From Syntrophaceae bacterium UBA2188 (GTDB lineage: Bacteria > Desulfobacterota > BSN033 > UBA1163), in contig DCVM01000119.1 of assembly GCA_002327985.1 (NCBI GenBank), forward strand, positions 5,743-20,258: a DNA stretch of 14,516 nucleotides. Reading direction: 5' to 3'. Below, in pieces: positions 14,003 to 14,516 of this stretch (position 1 is the first letter of the stretch; each line of letters begins with the position of its first letter). The position numbers and the translations under genes are program-made. The notes beneath the pieces were generated by a model that saw only the letters and a program-made list of their open reading frames with translations, did no database searches and was not told the origin of the DNA.

Positions 14003-14008
14003 TCGATG

Positions 14009-14266
14009 TTATCTCCGATAGGCTTCACGACGATGTCGCACTCGCATGATCCTCACGGCCCTTGTCTTCTCATCAATCTCATAAAGGACACGATAATCTC
14101 CAATTCTAATTCGCCAATCGTTCTTTGAACCGATAAGTTTGCGGCATCCTGAAGGTCTTGGATTTTCAGCTAAGGTTCTAATCTGGGGAATAATCCGGTG
14201 GAAGGTCGTTGTGGATAGACGCCTGAGGTCATTTTCAGCAGCTTTCTCAACATAGACTTCATACAC
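14009..14266 (-). CDS. RelE/ParE-family toxin, second module
   Basis: This 85-aa toxin has the compact RelE family form. It runs MYEVYVEKAAENDLRRL, LAENPRPSGCRKL, then WRIRIGDYRVLYEID (51-65) and VRIMRVRHRREAYR (71-84), which is the textbook active-site and C-terminal pattern with Arg and Tyr residues in place. It overlaps its antitoxin gene by eight bases. It appears intact. It is only distantly similar to the other RelE protein in this window, so this is a separate module and not a recent duplicate. Confidence 0.93.
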   Translation of the reverse strand: MYEVYVEKAAENDLRRLSTTTFHRIIPQIRTLAENPRPSGCRKLIGSKNDWRIRIGDYRVLYEIDEKTRAVRIMRVRHRREAYRR

Positions 14267-14468
14267 TTGGATGATACCCCTTTAAAAAGTCCTCAAGCTT
14301 TCTAAATTTAAGAGGCCTCTTTCTCATCTCTTTGAGCATATTCAAATCCTCGAGGTCCTCTAGACGCTGTAAGATTTGTCGATACTCCTCGATATCAAGA
14401 ATGACCGCAGAGGGCTTGCCCTCTTTGAGGACAATCTCAGGAGCTTTCCTCTTTACCTTACCTTTCAT
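14259..14468 (-). CDS. Phd-type antitoxin, second module
   Basis: This 69-aa antitoxin has a short Phd-like N-terminal part (EIVLKEGKPSAVILDIEEYRQIL, residues 11-33) and a charged helical tail (LEDLEDLNMLKEMRKRPLKF). AGGAGG lies seven bases before the ATG at 14468. Its gene overlaps the RelE gene that follows. Upstream, within the window, is an inverted repeat that may be its operator. Confidence 0.82.
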   Translation of the reverse strand: MKGKVKRKAPEIVLKEGKPSAVILDIEEYRQILQRLEDLEDLNMLKEMRKRPLKFRKLEDFLKGYHPSV

Positions 14469-14486
14469 ATCTAAACCTCCTGTCTA

Positions 14487-14505
14487 TTTGACGCGTATTG
14501 TCAAA
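14487..14505. promoter_or_regulatory. Inverted repeat upstream of the Phd/RelE operon, candidate operator
   Basis: TTTGAC (14487-14492) and GTCAAA (14500-14505) are perfect inverted arms seven bases apart, about 20 bases before the antitoxin ATG. The right arm on the minus strand also reads TTGACA, a possible -35, but no matching -10 is seen at the usual distance. Autorepression at such a site would be normal for a Phd antitoxin. Confidence 0.4.
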
Positions 14506-14516
14506 AGATTCTTACT

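Larger units (their letters stand above)
13595..14008. other. Intergenic region between two toxin-antitoxin modules
   Basis: These 414 bases hold no gene. From left to right they contain the promoter of the YefM/RelE pair, a perfect 14-base palindrome (TCTCTCCGGAGAGA, 13706-13719), and a hairpin TGACTTC/GAAGTCA with a five-base loop (13734-13752). Next come three similar octamers TCAATCAC-CCAATGAC-CCGATCAC and a doubled CGCTATGC (13822 and 13836), then copy 2 of the 53-base repeat. Just after the next toxin stop lies a hairpin CATCCTT/AAGGATG (13979-14002). Confidence 0.7.

Noticed and set aside
11158..14516. Insertion sequence or integron
   Set aside because: No transposase or integrase, no terminal inverted repeats and no target-site duplication could be found; only the short dispersed repeat is supported.

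Overview
The window looks like a chromosomal segment of a moderately AT-leaning Gram-negative bacterium. The gene set (a Bug/TctC solute receptor with its TctAB partners, a CO-dehydrogenase-type molybdenum hydroxylase, IclR control, NERD-helicase and TPR remnants, many RelE-type toxin-antitoxin pairs, and short ATGCGCTATG-like intergenic repeats) fits a Desulfobacterota/deltaproteobacterial lineage best. That placement is an inference from gene content, not from a marker gene.

Left part (1-10054, all on the minus strand): an IclR regulator heads a tightly spaced series of metabolic genes. In transcription order these are iclR, a thiamine-diphosphate (ThDP) enzyme of the acetolactate-synthase superfamily, a DUF4392/D-glutamate-cyclase-like protein, a class IV (branched-chain/D-amino-acid type) aminotransferase, an NAD-dependent epimerase/dehydratase, a decayed N-terminal piece of a [2Fe-2S] hydroxylase subunit, a tripartite tricarboxylate transporter (tctC-tctB-tctA), an intact [2Fe-2S] subunit, and the start of the molybdopterin subunit, which runs off the left edge. 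Together they look like an uptake-and-catabolism unit for an organic or amino acid: transport, molybdenum-dependent hydroxylation or dehydrogenation, transamination, C-C cleavage, and D-glutamate/5-oxoproline chemistry. The substrate cannot be read from the sequence. An EthD-family protein (10176-10487) is transcribed away from iclR. The short intergenic region between them holds two opposed TTGACA boxes inside an inverted repeat, a natural place for IclR to act on both sides.

Middle (10488-12070): about 670 bases without a convincing gene, then a small helix-turn-helix ORF, then a pile-up of gene debris on the minus strand. The debris comprises the N-terminal NERD nuclease-like domain of a NERD-UvrD helicase joined, after loss of the whole motor core, to its C-terminal motif VI, and then joined out of frame to the end of a TPR protein.

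Right part (12165-14468, minus strand): three consecutive toxin-antitoxin-like modules: Phd/RelE, YefM/RelE, and a small putative antitoxin followed by a PIN toxin broken by a one-base frameshift in a run of six G/C. The two RelE modules are each followed by a copy of the same 53-base repeat (24 bases identical, 43/53 overall), so the modules and the repeat may have spread or been shuffled together. No tRNA, rRNA, CRISPR array or complete insertion sequence was seen.
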